A stretch of DNA of 36,650 nucleotides from Nodosilinea sp. LEGE 07088 (GCF_015207395.1 NZ_JADEWX010000043.1:1-36650); one strand, 5' to 3'. Positions 6,765-16,589 are shown, numbered from the stretch's first letter. Numbers and translations are program-made. Notes: generated by a model not told the origin, from the letters alone.

Positions 6765-9541
6765 GTTGGTTTGAGGGGAAGTGTGACGTAAAAGGTGCTA
6801 CCGACACCGAGCTGACTTTCAGCCCAAATTTCTCCGCCGTGCTGTTCCACAATGCCCTTGCAGATAGCTAAGCCCAGGCCGGCCCCCCCCTTTTGGCGTG
6901 AGTCCGACACATCTACCTGATGAAACCGCTCAAAGATCAGCTCCAACCGATCGGCTGGAATACCTCGCCCCTGGTCTTTAACCGCAATGCGCAAAACCGC
7001 AGTCGGTACCTCTACAATGCCCGCCGTCAGCCAAATATGACTCCCAGGGTCAGAAAATTTAATCGCGTTCCCCAGCAGATTGGTCAGGGTCTGCACAATG
7101 GCATCGGGATCCGCCACCACCATCGCCGTCACAGGAGCCACCTGGAGGCTCACACCAGCCGTCTGCGCGATCGCCTCTACCCCGCTCACGGCCTGGGCAA
7201 TCAGGTCTGCTGCTTGACAGGGCTCAACCCGCAGGTCAGCCTGGCTCGAGGCCAGACGCTCTAAATCGAGAATATCGTTGACCAAGCGAATCATGCGCTC
7301 GGTATTGTCGAGGGCGATATGCAACATCTGCTGAGCCTTTTGGGGCCGGTCTTGTAACACACCCAAGGCCAAAAGACCCAACCCCCCCCGAATGGACGTC
7401 AGAGGCGTCCGCAGCTCATGGCTGACGATCGAGATAAACTCGTCCTTAATGCGGTCGACCTGGTAGCGATCGCTGATGTCACGCACGACCACCAGTACCT
7501 CATCCTGAGTCACCGGAATAATCCGTGCCTCCTCGTAAAACGTTTGGCCCTCGTAAACCAGCTCATACTCCTGCTGCTGAATGGTGCCCGTAGCCAGTGC
7601 CTGCTCCACGCAGCGACGGCGCTCCTCGGCTATAGCGTCCGGCAGATTGTCGTACATCGTGGCGTTAAAGGGGTGAGCCCGATCGCCAATCCAGTGAATG
7701 GCCTCCAGGTTATAAATTTCCCGCGGCAGTCCGTCTTTTCCCAGCCGCATCAGCAGGTCAGGAATGGCGTTGATCAACGCCTGCTGCGTGGCTTCATTAG
7801 CGGCCAGAGAGGCCGTTTGCTGGGCCACCTGGTGCTCCAGCTCCTGCTGGTAGTTGGCCCGCAATCGCTCGGTTTGGCGGCGCTCAGTAATATCTTGAAA
7901 GGTGTTGATCGAGTACAGCACCTGGCCCTGGCTGTTGTACACAGGAATGGTACTGACTGCTAGAGGAATGCGGCGATCGCCCAGATCGATCTCAATATCG
8001 TCAATGTCAACCGTCTCACCCCGCAGCCCGCGCACCACCGGCAGTTCATCGGTGGGGTAGAGCTGGTCGCTACCGGCCCGGTAGAGGCGGTACGTTGCAG
8101 CCAACTGCTCGGCATCGGCGACGGCAATACCGTTGACCAAGAGTTCTTGGCCCTTGGTATTGAGAAACAGTATCTGCCCAGTCTGATCATGCACGCTGAG
8201 GGGCACCGGCACCCCGTTGAGAAGGGTTACCAACGTACTTTCGCGATCCTTAAGACGTTGAAACGACGCCACTAGCTGCCCTACCATATGGTTAAAGCCC
8301 TGACGCAGCGTCTCGACCTCGCGCAGGTAGCTGGGCTGGGTCGGGGGCACTACCGCCATGCCGTCAGTAAAGGCCTGAGTGGCCTGCTGTAGCGACAAAA
8401 TCGGCTGGGTAATGGCTCTCGCCGTCCACAGCCCCAGGCCGATCGACCCCATCAGCGCCAGCAGGCACAGCAGCGCCGTCCGCGATACATTGGCGTAGAT
8501 ATCCTCCATAAACTCTGAGGTGGGAATGATGGTGACCAATAGCCAGTTCAACTCGCCGGTCAGGGGCGTCGCTTGAACAAAATAGCGCTGCCCTTCAAAG
8601 CGCAGCTCTAAAAATATAGGCACCTGTAAATGGCTAAAGTCTGAATGGCCATCTAAGAGCATCTGGGCCGTGGCTCGAGTCAAGCCACTGGTGCTCTCGG
8701 CCACTCCCAAACGCCGCGACTGAACCGCTACATTCTGAGCATGGCTAACGGCAGCACTGACCTCAAAAGGCACTTCTTCGGTGGAAGTAGCCACCAGATC
8801 ACCGTTGGGCTCGATTAGAAAGATTTGCCCGTACTGACCAGGCACCAGCGCTTGCAGAAATTTCCCCAGTTCCGTCAACAAAATACCGGTACTAACGACA
8901 CCACCCAACTCGTCCTCGGGCGTCATAAATGGCTCAAATCGAACCATCACCAGCTGCGGCTGGTTTCTGCCTCGCTCTAGGGTCACCACCAGCCGCCATA
9001 GACCCTCAGGAGCGGTCTCAGCAGCGCGGTACCAGGGAGCCTGGGGGGGATCGCGGTGAGGATCGTAAGCATAGCCAACTGGATCCAGGAGAGTGGGCTG
9101 TAAGCTATTGGCACCCACCCACCAGCGATAGAGCCGACCGTCGGCGTTGTCAATATTGCGGCGGCGCACCGCAAACGATCGCTCGTTCTGGCGGGTAACG
9201 TTGAGAAACGCACCAGCCTCGTTGGCAATCACCAACCCCGACAGCTCAGGAAACAGCTCTAGCTGCTGCATAAAGTGCCCCTGTAGACTGCCCAAGTCAG
9301 TGCCATCCAGCCGACCACTCTGCAGCAGCGCCCGATTGGTCTGGGTCACAAACTCGGTCACCTGTAGGTAGGCATCTAGGCTTTTGCGGGTGCGCTGGCT
9401 ACTCTCCGTCATCAGCTGGCTGGCGATATCTTGCACCGCCCGCTGCCCGCTGCGATACGACAGATAGGCCACAACCCCGGTAATGCCGATGATCTGAAGC
9501 AAAAACGGGACAATCAGCAGGTTGCGCAGCGAAAATTTCAT
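6761..9541 (-). CDS. Membrane sensor histidine kinase (dCache-HAMP-PAS-PAS-HisKA-HATPase)
   Basis: The start chosen is the ATG at 9539-9541, preceded by a strong GGAGGT about seven bases away; the frame stays open upstream but that part looks non-coding. The 926 residues comprise a transmembrane helix (about 7-27), an extracytoplasmic dCache-like sensor (about 30-345), a second helix (355-376), HAMP (377-431), and two PAS-like domains (about 437-555 and 585-697). HisKA follows with phosphoacceptor His708 in SIVSHELRTPLTS. The ATPase has N-box NLLGNAIKFS (821-830), DQGRGIP, FERFHQVD and GGAGLGLAI. All key residues are present, so it should be an active kinase. The ligand is unknown. It sits between two response-regulator genes on the same strand and is probably the central sensor of that operon. 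Confidence 0.92.
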   Translation of the reverse strand: MKFSLRNLLIVPFLLQIIGITGVVAYLSYRSGQRAVQDIASQLMTESSQRTRKSLDAYLQVTEFVTQTNRALLQSGRLDGTDLGSLQGHFMQQLELFPELSGLVIANEAGAFLNVTRQNERSFAVRRRNIDNADGRLYRWWVGANSLQPTLLDPVGYAYDPHRDPPQAPWYRAAETAPEGLWRLVVTLERGRNQPQLVMVRFEPFMTPEDELGGVVSTGILLTELGKFLQALVPGQYGQIFLIEPNGDLVATSTEEVPFEVSAAVSHAQNVAVQSRRLGVAESTSGLTRATAQMLLDGHSDFSHLQVPIFLELRFEGQRYFVQATPLTGELNWLLVTIIPTSEFMEDIYANVSRTALLCLLALMGSIGLGLWTARAITQPILSLQQATQAFTDGMAVVPPTQPSYLREVETLRQGFNHMVGQLVASFQRLKDRESTLVTLLNGVPVPLSVHDQTGQILFLNTKGQELLVNGIAVADAEQLAATYRLYRAGSDQLYPTDELPVVRGLRGETVDIDDIEIDLGDRRIPLAVSTIPVYNSQGQVLYSINTFQDITERRQTERLRANYQQELEHQVAQQTASLAANEATQQALINAIPDLLMRLGKDGLPREIYNLEAIHWIGDRAHPFNATMYDNLPDAIAEERRRCVEQALATGTIQQQEYELVYEGQTFYEEARIIPVTQDEVLVVVRDISDRYQVDRIKDEFISIVSHELRTPLTSIRGGLGLLALGVLQDRPQKAQQMLHIALDNTERMIRLVNDILDLERLASSQADLRVEPCQAADLIAQAVSGVEAIAQTAGVSLQVAPVTAMVVADPDAIVQTLTNLLGNAIKFSDPGSHIWLTAGIVEVPTAVLRIAVKDQGRGIPADRLELIFERFHQVDVSDSRQKGGAGLGLAICKGIVEQHGGEIWAESQLGVGSTFYVTLPLKPT

Positions 9542-9590
9542 GATGGTCACCTCCAGCGAGGTACATTGCCCAGGGAAAACCCGGCTTAGC

Positions 9591-12107
9591 TCAGCACATG
9601 GGGTAGAGGCAGAATGTATTACCGCCTCGAGCCTTGGCATCTTGAAGCGCCTGCTCGGCGGTCTTAAACAGGTGGCTACTGGGTAGAGCGACGGTGGGTG
9701 TGGTGCCGCCAATGCCTAGGCTCAGGGTAACGCAGTCGCTAACGGCAGAGCTGGGGTGGGAAATTTTCAGATCGGTCACGGCCTGCTGCATGCGCGAGGC
9801 CACCCGCAACGCCCCTTCTAGATCGGTGTTGGGCAGCACAATGCCAAACTCGTCCTTGCCACAGCGAGCCACGAGATCAATATTGGGGTTAATGGTGCGG
9901 TATAGCGTCCGGGCAATGCGGCGGAGGGTAGCATCTCCGGCCTGCTGACCATAGACCTTGTAGTAGTTGTGCAAACTGTCGGGCATGCACAAAATCAGCG
10001 AGATCGGGGCCTGGTCTTGGCAGTGGCGCTCCCACTGCTGTTGCAAAAAGGCGTCAAAGTGCAGGCTGTTAGCCACCTGAGTCAGGGGGTCAGTGGTATC
10101 TTGCCGAGTCCAGTGCAGGGCCTGACGATGGCGCATTTGTTCAATTTGTTGACGTAGCCGCGATCGCTCGATCCGGCTCAGCACCCGCGTCACTAGCTCT
10201 GGCCCGACAATCGGCTTACCGATCAGGTCGTCGCCGCCCATTTCAAATACCTGGCGCACCGTGACATCGTCGGGATGGGCGGTCAACATCAGAATCGGCA
10301 GGTTGCCAAATTGGGAGTCCTGGCGCACCACCTGGCACAGATCAACGCCGCTAAAGGTCGGCATTTCTAAGGCCAAAAGCAGCAGATCCGGCTCAGTTTG
10401 ACGCAGCATGTCCCAAAACTGACTGGGGGTACCGAGTTCACTCACCTGCAGGCCCCAGGGGGTAAGCAGTTCGGTGATCACCCCCCGAGTGACTGGGTCA
10501 GTGTCAACCACCATCACCCGCGACTCAGGCGCTTGAGCAGTCGTCAGCAGCTGATCGAGGCTGTCTAAGAGTTGCTCGGCAGTAACCGGCGCTATCAGGT
10601 AGCGATCGCCCCTCAGCCGCGCCACCTGTACCCGTTCTTCGAGACTGTCGTGATGGGTAAGCACTAGCACCGGCAACCGGGGGTACCGATGCTTAATTTC
10701 CCGCAGGGGAGCCAGTTTTTCTACCAGAGGCAGCTGCTGATCGAGGGTGACCACGACGGCATCGCTCTCCGCTTGAGTCAGCCTTTGCAGCAGGTCGCTT
10801 AGATCTGTAGCCTGAGCCAAGCCCCAGCGGCAATGCGTGGCCCCGGGGTGCAGCTGAGGCCACAGATCGGGCATGGGGGCCAGCGCGATCCCACGATAGC
10901 GCGGGGGGTCTTCAGCCTGACTCTGGCCATCTCGATGGCCAGGGGCATCTGCCGCCAGGGGGCACGGCGGTAACGCCAGCGTTTGCTTCAAGATCAGTAA
11001 ATGACGCGACAGCTGATCGACCCTTGATTTTGTCAGGGGCTGAGCACCGCTCAGCAGCAGCTCAATCTGACGCGCTGGGGCTGACCCATCGTCGTAGCCA
11101 AAGGTGCCCAAACCCCCAGCGAGGCGATGGGCCTCATCTTGGGCAATCGCCTGCTGTTGAGCTGGCAAATTGCCGACCTGGAGCGATCGCACCGCCGCCT
11201 CTATCACCGCTAGCCGCTGCTGAATCGATGTCTGAAATCGAGCGGCGATCGTTTCTAAAGCGGGCGGCAACGGGGGCGTCGCGTCCCCAGCCGGGGCCGC
11301 CATCTCCAGGGTTGCCACCCCCGATGAACCAGGATGAGCTCCATTAGTCTGATATCCTCCCTGCCCTACCCCAGCGACCTGCTTGACCGGCTTTTGTTCA
11401 GGCCGCTCTCTAGGTTGAGTCAAGCCAGGCGGCAGATCTCGCAGACGATAGCCTAGCCCATACACCGTCTGAATCACATTTTCCAAGACACCACTGCGCT
11501 TAAGGCGGCTACGCAGATCTTTGACTAAATTTGTGACGGCTCCCTCAGTGGGCGAGTCATCAATAGTCCACAGGTGATCGAGAATGGTGCTGCGGCTAAA
11601 CACCCGCTGGGGATGGCGCAAAAACAGCTCCAGCAAGCTATATTCTTTGGGGGTTAAAGACACCACCTGGTTGCCATAGGTGACCTGAGCCAGGGTAGGG
11701 TCTAGACAGAGTTTCCCCCACGCCAGCGCCGGAATCATATTGGCCCTTGCCCCTCGCCTGAGCAGGGCACGAACACGCGCCAGCACCTGGGAAACCTCAA
11801 AGGGTTTGGTGACATAGTCGTCAGCTCCGGCATCGAGCCCTGTAATGACATCTTTGTCATCGGCCTGGGCCGTGAGCATTAAAATAGGCGCTGACACTCC
11901 TTGGGATCGCAACTGGCGACACAGGCTAAGGCCGTCTAGCCGAGGAATCTTAAGATCCAACAGGATCAGGTCATAATTCCACAACATTGCCAATTCTCGC
12001 GCCGTCACGCCGTCAAACGCCTGCTCCACGGTATAGCGAGCTGCGCTTAGATGAAAGGCCAGCAATTCTCGAGTCGATCGATCGTCCTCAACCAGCAGAA
12101 TTTTCAT
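9591..12107 (-). CDS. Multidomain response regulator REC-wHTH-Hpt-REC-REC-GGDEF
   Basis: This 838-residue regulator is probably the first gene of the three-gene operon. Domain order: an intact OmpR-type receiver (1-118; Asp8, Asp9, Asp51, Lys101); an OmpR/PhoB winged helix (about 125-223, LTPKEYSLLELFLRHP, YGLGYRL); a linker; an Hpt-like domain (about 285-355, His327 in AHRLAGGLGTFG); a poorly conserved receiver-like domain (about 408-522); a third receiver (about 529-648) whose phosphoacceptor Asp is Ala579 (LLLLALEMP); and a C-terminal GGDEF domain (about 668-838). The GGDEF signature is GKDEF (750-754), and the first metal-binding Asp is replaced by Met708. Diguanylate cyclase activity is therefore doubtful, while DNA binding and the first phosphorelay steps look functional. 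The histidine kinase begins 49 bases downstream. Confidence 0.9.
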   Translation of the reverse strand: MKILLVEDDRSTRELLAFHLSAARYTVEQAFDGVTARELAMLWNYDLILLDLKIPRLDGLSLCRQLRSQGVSAPILMLTAQADDKDVITGLDAGADDYVTKPFEVSQVLARVRALLRRGARANMIPALAWGKLCLDPTLAQVTYGNQVVSLTPKEYSLLELFLRHPQRVFSRSTILDHLWTIDDSPTEGAVTNLVKDLRSRLKRSGVLENVIQTVYGLGYRLRDLPPGLTQPRERPEQKPVKQVAGVGQGGYQTNGAHPGSSGVATLEMAAPAGDATPPLPPALETIAARFQTSIQQRLAVIEAAVRSLQVGNLPAQQQAIAQDEAHRLAGGLGTFGYDDGSAPARQIELLLSGAQPLTKSRVDQLSRHLLILKQTLALPPCPLAADAPGHRDGQSQAEDPPRYRGIALAPMPDLWPQLHPGATHCRWGLAQATDLSDLLQRLTQAESDAVVVTLDQQLPLVEKLAPLREIKHRYPRLPVLVLTHHDSLEERVQVARLRGDRYLIAPVTAEQLLDSLDQLLTTAQAPESRVMVVDTDPVTRGVITELLTPWGLQVSELGTPSQFWDMLRQTEPDLLLLALEMPTFSGVDLCQVVRQDSQFGNLPILMLTAHPDDVTVRQVFEMGGDDLIGKPIVGPELVTRVLSRIERSRLRQQIEQMRHRQALHWTRQDTTDPLTQVANSLHFDAFLQQQWERHCQDQAPISLILCMPDSLHNYYKVYGQQAGDATLRRIARTLYRTINPNIDLVARCGKDEFGIVLPNTDLEGALRVASRMQQAVTDLKISHPSSAVSDCVTLSLGIGGTTPTVALPSSHLFKTAEQALQDAKARGGNTFCLYPMC

Positions 12108-12392
12108 CGATTAAGCAGACTCCAAGCGTAGAAGCCTTAGCTGTTAAGCCCGGCTGGCAGCCAAATCCAGAACAGTACCCTAAAAACCTTGTTCAACTGG
12201 CCCGCCCAGCCTCACCTAGAATTGACTGAGGGGTTAACCCGACATCCCTGACGATGGCCAAAACACGCCAGCCCTTTGGCAGAGCCAACTAGCCGTGATG
12301 TCTAGCCTCAGCAGCTTAACAAACTATTACAACACTAACTAAACTCAATTCTTTTCTTTTTTAACCTATCGCCAGGCACAAGGCTACTCGGC

Positions 12393-13565
12393 CTAGACAG
12401 GTGTCCGCCAGGTGCCCTTTTGCAGCGCTGCCCTGACAGCGGCCTGTTGATCGCGGTGGGTAATCCAGCGGTGATAGGTGCGGTTGTGAATGGCCACCGA
12501 GTGCCCCATCATGCGGGCTGCCACGATATCGGGCAGCCCAAAGTGAATTGTGCGCACGGCCCAGGCATGGCGCAGGTCATAGGGCGAAAAAGGCACGCCA
12601 TAGCGCTTAAATTGAATCGCCACTTGCTGACCAATGCGCTGGAGAGTCGTGGTGGTCAGATCGGTATTGATGGGCGGCAAACAACCCTGACGCAGGCCAA
12701 AGCGATCGCACCACTCAGGATAAAAGGGCCACACGTCGTGGAGACCAGTCTTGGTCGTTTCCAGCACCGTTATTCGCCCCTCAAGATCGCCCTGGCGTAA
12801 CCCCTGGTAGTCGCAAAAGAAGACTTCATGGTTGCGCAGCCCATAGGTGGCCATGATCCCGTATACATGCCGCCAGGCAGGGTTGGGAATGCGATCGCAC
12901 CACTCGACGATCACCTCATCGGCAGGCAGCAGACGCCGCTGGGCTTTGCTGTTGCCGTAGGTGCCTGCTAACTGATCAAAGCCCTCGGGCAGGCTCATGC
13001 CATGGAAATCGGCAAACGCTTTAAGGGCTGTGCAGGCCACCTGGCGACTGCGCGCATGGAGCGGCAGCGTCTCTAGGGTCACCACCATCGCAGCGGCCAG
13101 GGGCTGTTGGGGGTGCTGTTCTGCCTGCCTCAAAAGTTTCTTCAGGTAGGGAGCATAGGCTTTGTCCCAGGTGGTTTTGCGTGAAGCTAGGGCGGCGATA
13201 TCGGAGCCAGCATGGGCCATCATATGGGCCTCAAACTGAGCCACCCGATCGGCCAACGGCATGGTGTCGGCTGCCTCGGCCTGCGGAGCTAAGTAGCTGG
13301 CCCAATCAAATCGACGCTCAATCAGCTGAGCCGCAATCACCTTAGCCTGCTGCTCAATTTGTTTGAGTCCGGCGGGGGTGGCCGGCAGCCCCAGGGGAAT
13401 CCGCTGCTGGTGGGGTCGAGGTTTAACACTGCCAGGGCGCGGCGGCAGGGTGCCGCGCAGACTGAGGCGATCGCCCCGACGTTCGACCTGGAGACCGAGC
13501 CGAGCCGCCTTGAGCCGAGCATTTAATGTTGCGATCGCGCTATCTAGGAAAGCAGAGGTAGCCAT
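12393..13565 (-). CDS. Tyrosine recombinase / site-specific integrase
   Basis: The protein has 390 residues from the ATG at 13563-13565; the frame is open 22 codons further but would run into the hemH promoter region. The N-terminal part (about 1-90) is an arm-binding-like region (LQVERRGDRLSLRGTLPPRPG), followed by a core-binding domain. Catalytic residues are Arg244 (YGLRNHE), Lys272 (TTKTGLHD), Arg332 and His333 (PYDLRHAW), His355 (MMGHS) and nucleophile Tyr364 (NRTYHRW). The first His of the usual HxLRH box is Tyr329. Its sequence contains HIP1 sites and shares the composition of the genome, so it looks resident rather than part of a recent prophage. Similar stand-alone integrases are, as I recall, common in cyanobacteria. 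No att repeats or phage genes are visible nearby. Target and function are unknown. Confidence 0.88.
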   Translation of the reverse strand: MATSAFLDSAIATLNARLKAARLGLQVERRGDRLSLRGTLPPRPGSVKPRPHQQRIPLGLPATPAGLKQIEQQAKVIAAQLIERRFDWASYLAPQAEAADTMPLADRVAQFEAHMMAHAGSDIAALASRKTTWDKAYAPYLKKLLRQAEQHPQQPLAAAMVVTLETLPLHARSRQVACTALKAFADFHGMSLPEGFDQLAGTYGNSKAQRRLLPADEVIVEWCDRIPNPAWRHVYGIMATYGLRNHEVFFCDYQGLRQGDLEGRITVLETTKTGLHDVWPFYPEWCDRFGLRQGCLPPINTDLTTTTLQRIGQQVAIQFKRYGVPFSPYDLRHAWAVRTIHFGLPDIVAARMMGHSVAIHNRTYHRWITHRDQQAAVRAALQKGTWRTPV

Positions 13566-13590
13566 CAACGTCGGAAACCGTTCACCCAGC

Positions 13591-13619
13591 TTGTAGAATA
13601 GTTGAGATACTAATACATA
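13591..13619 (+). promoter_or_regulatory. Candidate hemH promoter
   Basis: TTGTAG (13591-13596) and TACATA (13614-13619) are separated by 17 bases, about 20 bases upstream of the hemH ATG. They lie in the 75-bp region shared with the divergent integrase gene. The -10 box is only a fair match. Confidence 0.35.
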
Positions 13620-13640
13620 CTTTAGAGCCACTACAGCGCC

Positions 13641-14804
13641 ATGGGTCGTGTCGGAGTCTTATTGCTAAATCTGGGAGGGCCAGAACAGCTTGACGATGTT
13701 CGTCCCTTTTTGTTTAATCTATTCGCCGATCCAGAAATTATCCGGCTGCCTTTCCCCTGGCTACAACGCCCCTTGGCCTGGCTGATCTCCAGCTCGCGGG
13801 CCAAACAATCCCAAGCCAACTATCAGCAAATTGGCGGCGGCTCGCCCCTGCGCCACATCACCGAACAGCAAGCCGACGCCCTCCAGCAGGTCTTAGCCGA
13901 AAAAGGTACCGAAGCCAGTATCTATATCGGCATGCGCTATTGGTATCCCTTCACCGAAGAGGCCGTTGCCCAAATTAAACGCGACGGCATTGAACGGTTG
14001 GTGGTGCTGCCCTTGTATCCCCAGTTTTCTATCAGTACCAGCGGTTCCAGCTTTCGTCTGCTGGAGCGCATCTGGCTAGAAGATCCCGCCCTGCAGCGGA
14101 TTGTCTACACCGCCGTGCCCTCCTGGTACGATCGCCCCGGCTACACCGATGCCATGGCCGATCTAATCGCCCAGGAACTCGACAAGCTCGAATCCCCTGA
14201 CCAAGCCCATATTTTCTTCAGCGCCCACGGCGTACCGGTGAGCTACGTCGAAGAAGCAGGCGACCCCTACCAGCGCGAGATCGAGCACTGCACCGAGCTA
14301 ATTATGCGATCGCTGAATCGCCCTAACCCCCATACCCTGGCTTACCAAAGTCGCGTCGGCCCGGTAGAGTGGCTTCAGCCCTACACCGAAGACGCGATCG
14401 AACAGCTCGCTCAGCAAGGCGTCAAAGACCTGGTGGTCGTTCCCATCAGTTTTGTCTCCGAGCACATCGAGACCCTGCAAGAAATCGACATGGAGTATCG
14501 AGAAATCGCCCATGAAGCTGGGATTCCAGGATTTCATCGGGTACCGGCCCTCAATACCCACCCCCGTTTTATTGCCGACATGGCCGACATGGTCACCGAA
14601 GCCCTGACGGCTCCCCGTCAACTTTTCTCAGACGTGGTGCATCCCGATAAAAAGGTCAAGATCTATCCCCAGGAGCGCTCGGCCTGGGGGCTGACCCCAG
14701 TGGCCGAGGTGTGGAATGGCCGCCTAGCGATGTTGGGCTTCTTAGCCCTGCTCCTAGAGCTGGTGAGTGGCCATGGCCCCCTACATTTCGTTGGCATCCT
14801 CTAA
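13641..14804 (+). CDS. hemH: Ferrochelatase with C-terminal chlorophyll-binding-like segment
   Basis: HemH inserts Fe2+ into protoporphyrin IX, the last step of protoheme synthesis. The 387 residues open with [20 protein letters not shown] and include [30 protein letters not shown], the catalytic-His segment [37 protein letters not shown] and [21 protein letters not shown] linker leads to a C-terminal hydrophobic segment with [13 protein letters not shown] (about 355-367), the CAB/Hlip-like motif that is specific to cyanobacterial and plastid ferrochelatases and places the enzyme at the thylakoid. The length is typical for this type. The start ATG is followed directly by the conserved N-terminus. 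The 3' end overlaps the convergent DUF4126-type gene by four bases. Confidence 0.97.
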   Translation: MGRVGVLLLNLGGPEQLDDVRPFLFNLFADPEIIRLPFPWLQRPLAWLISSSRAKQSQANYQQIGGGSPLRHITEQQADALQQVLAEKGTEASIYIGMRYWYPFTEEAVAQIKRDGIERLVVLPLYPQFSISTSGSSFRLLERIWLEDPALQRIVYTAVPSWYDRPGYTDAMADLIAQELDKLESPDQAHIFFSAHGVPVSYVEEAGDPYQREIEHCTELIMRSLNRPNPHTLAYQSRVGPVEWLQPYTEDAIEQLAQQGVKDLVVVPISFVSEHIETLQEIDMEYREIAHEAGIPGFHRVPALNTHPRFIADMADMVTEALTAPRQLFSDVVHPDKKVKIYPQERSAWGLTPVAEVWNGRLAMLGFLALLLELVSGHGPLHFVGIL

Positions 14805-15403
14805 GCGATCGGGTGGCGAGGCCAGTTGCGCCACAGATAGGAGGTGCGAGTCACCAGCCACAACAGCAGCAGCGCAATGATACCGCCCTGATTGGGCGCA
14901 TCAAACGCTAAGACTGCCAGCACAATGCAAAGCCCATCCACGACAAAAAAGCTCCACAGGGGCGGGCGACGGGGGCGATAAAACAGCCCCACCTGGAGTA
15001 GTTGAATGACCAAAGCCAGCAGCGCGCTGATCAGGCCTACCAAAAGGTTGTACCAACCGTCTAGCCCCAGCGTTCTGGCTAGGCTGATGCCCGCCAAAGC
15101 CCCGACTCCAGGGCTGAGCACCAGCTCTAGAATTTGAAAAAATCGCTGATTACGGCGATCTTTAGACAGCATTAGCTCTGCTATGGACCAGGCAGCGAGT
15201 ATCCCCAGCACGAGGGCGGGCGGGAGCTGCGATAACAATGGCACATTAGCCCACAATCGTGGGCCCGACATCAGCCCAATCAGCAGCAGGGGCAGGGCCA
15301 GCCGTAGTCCTGTCGCCGCCGCGATCGACAAAATGGCCAGTAGTTCGGTAATAATCACAAATAACCACAGCCCCCTCTTGCTACACCAGGCTGCCTGCGT
15401 CAA
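14801..15403 (-). CDS. DUF4126-type integral membrane protein
   Basis: This protein of up to 200 residues is mostly hydrophobic, with about five transmembrane segments. The opening [21 protein letters not shown] and the later [16 protein letters not shown] resemble the DUF4126 family, whose function is unknown. Start choice is uncertain: the frame begins with TTG at 15401-15403, while a GTG at 15358 is preceded by AGAGGGGG and would shorten it by 15 residues. It follows hrcA on the same strand with a gap of only about 20 bases, so it is probably co-transcribed with it. It may be an ion or small-solute membrane protein, but nothing in the sequence proves this. Confidence 0.7.
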   Translation of the reverse strand: MTQAAWCSKRGLWLFVIITELLAILSIAAATGLRLALPLLLIGLMSGPRLWANVPLLSQLPPALVLGILAAWSIAELMLSKDRRNQRFFQILELVLSPGVGALAGISLARTLGLDGWYNLLVGLISALLALVIQLLQVGLFYRPRRPPLWSFFVVDGLCIVLAVLAFDAPNQGGIIALLLLWLVTRTSYLWRNWPRHPIA

Positions 15404-15422
15404 ACACTTTTTAGGAGTATCC

Positions 15423-16517
15423 CTAGGCGCTGAGAGCAGCAGACAAGTAGTCGGCCGCCGCCTTAACCACCGCTACAGCATTTTCGTAGACCATGCGGGT
15501 CGGCCCCAGTACCCCGACACTGCCCACTGAGGTATCGTGGCGAGTGTAGTTAGACACCACAAAAGCACAGCCCTGCATCGGTTCTAAGGGGTTCTCAGCC
15601 CCAATCCAGACCTTAACATCTACGCCTTTCAGCACCTGAGTCGCCACGGGCGGGGTGGCAAAAAATAGCGGCCACAGCTGCGACTGATCTTCTTCCAACA
15701 AACGCACAATCGATTGAATTCGCTGGGCATCAGAAAACTCAGGCTGGCGTAACACCTCCGCCAAACCACTCACCACCAGCTGGGGCGTCGCTGGGGCCTG
15801 CGATCGCAGCGCCAAATCGACCAGCGCCTGACAGAGCAACTCACCATAATGCTCAAACTCTGTTCCCAAGTCACCCCAGTTTAAGGCCGTGACATCCGCC
15901 AGAGGGCGACCGCGCAGATGATGGGTCAAAAAGTTGGACAATATCTCCAACTTGCGACGCTCTGGCTCATTCGCAGGCTCTTGCCCAGTCGAAGCCAGCA
16001 CGGGCAGCTGTACCACCACGGACTGAGTTGCCAGCGAGTCGAGTAGCACCACCATCAACACCTGCCCCCCCTCCACCACCACCAGTTGGATATGGCGAAT
16101 CAGGACAGCGCCCATCTGAGGCACCGTAACCAGGGTTAGATAGCCGCTAATTTGAGCCAGAATCTGAGTGGCCTCTTTGAGCAAAGACTCCAGGCTACGG
16201 CCCATCCAATTGAGCTCCTCAGACAACGCCGCATCGACTCGCCGCCCCAACCGGGCAGAGGGCGACATCAACCGATCCACGTAGAGGCGATAGCCAAAAT
16301 CTGAGGGCACCCGCCCCGATGACGTGTGGGGCTGATACAACAGCCCATGCTTTTCCAGCAGGCCCATGGTGTTACGCACCGTGGCCGGACTAACCTTCAG
16401 GTTATATTCCTGAGCTAGAGCTCGTGATCCTACCGGCTCCGCTGTGGCAATGTAGTGACGAATGGTGGCCTGCAGCACTTGCTCATGGCGAGCACTCAGG
16501 GAAAGAGCAGAGTCCAT
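15423..16517 (-). CDS. hrcA: Heat-inducible transcription repressor HrcA
   Basis: HrcA represses chaperone operons (groESL, sometimes dnaK) by binding CIRCE operators, and it depends on GroEL for folding. The ATG at 16515-16517 gives 364 residues; a GTG six codons earlier is possible. The N-terminal winged helix shows ARHEQVLQATIRHYIATAEPVGSRAL and VSPATVRNTMGLLEKHGLLYQPHTSSGRVPSDFGYRLYVD, which is diagnostic. The central GAF-like domain and the C-terminal ENPLEPMQGCAFVVSNYTR and VGSVGVLGPTRMVYENAVAVV blocks are intact. No groES, groEL or dnaK gene and no CIRCE element was seen in this window, so its targets must lie elsewhere. It sits downstream of a ferredoxin gene (72-base gap) on the same strand. 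Confidence 0.95.
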   Translation of the reverse strand: MDSALSLSARHEQVLQATIRHYIATAEPVGSRALAQEYNLKVSPATVRNTMGLLEKHGLLYQPHTSSGRVPSDFGYRLYVDRLMSPSARLGRRVDAALSEELNWMGRSLESLLKEATQILAQISGYLTLVTVPQMGAVLIRHIQLVVVEGGQVLMVVLLDSLATQSVVVQLPVLASTGQEPANEPERRKLEILSNFLTHHLRGRPLADVTALNWGDLGTEFEHYGELLCQALVDLALRSQAPATPQLVVSGLAEVLRQPEFSDAQRIQSIVRLLEEDQSQLWPLFFATPPVATQVLKGVDVKVWIGAENPLEPMQGCAFVVSNYTRHDTSVGSVGVLGPTRMVYENAVAVVKAAADYLSAALSA

Positions 16518-16589
16518 AGGGGTTAGATAAAACACAACTACGGCTTTGCCTTACCATAGCAGATGTTTTCTTGGGTGCCATGCCAGTGC

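Noticed and set aside
9542..9712. 57-codon extension of the histidine kinase overlapping the upstream gene
   Set aside because: A strong GGAGGT precedes the internal ATG at 9539-9541, and the extension has no family similarity.
12393..14804. Prophage or integrative element around the integrase
   Set aside because: No phage, excisionase or att-like repeats were seen, the neighbours are hemH and a signalling operon, and the composition matches the genome.
15423..16535. CIRCE operator for HrcA in this window
   Set aside because: Neither TTAGCACTC nor GAGTGCTAA was found upstream of hrcA or of neighbouring genes.
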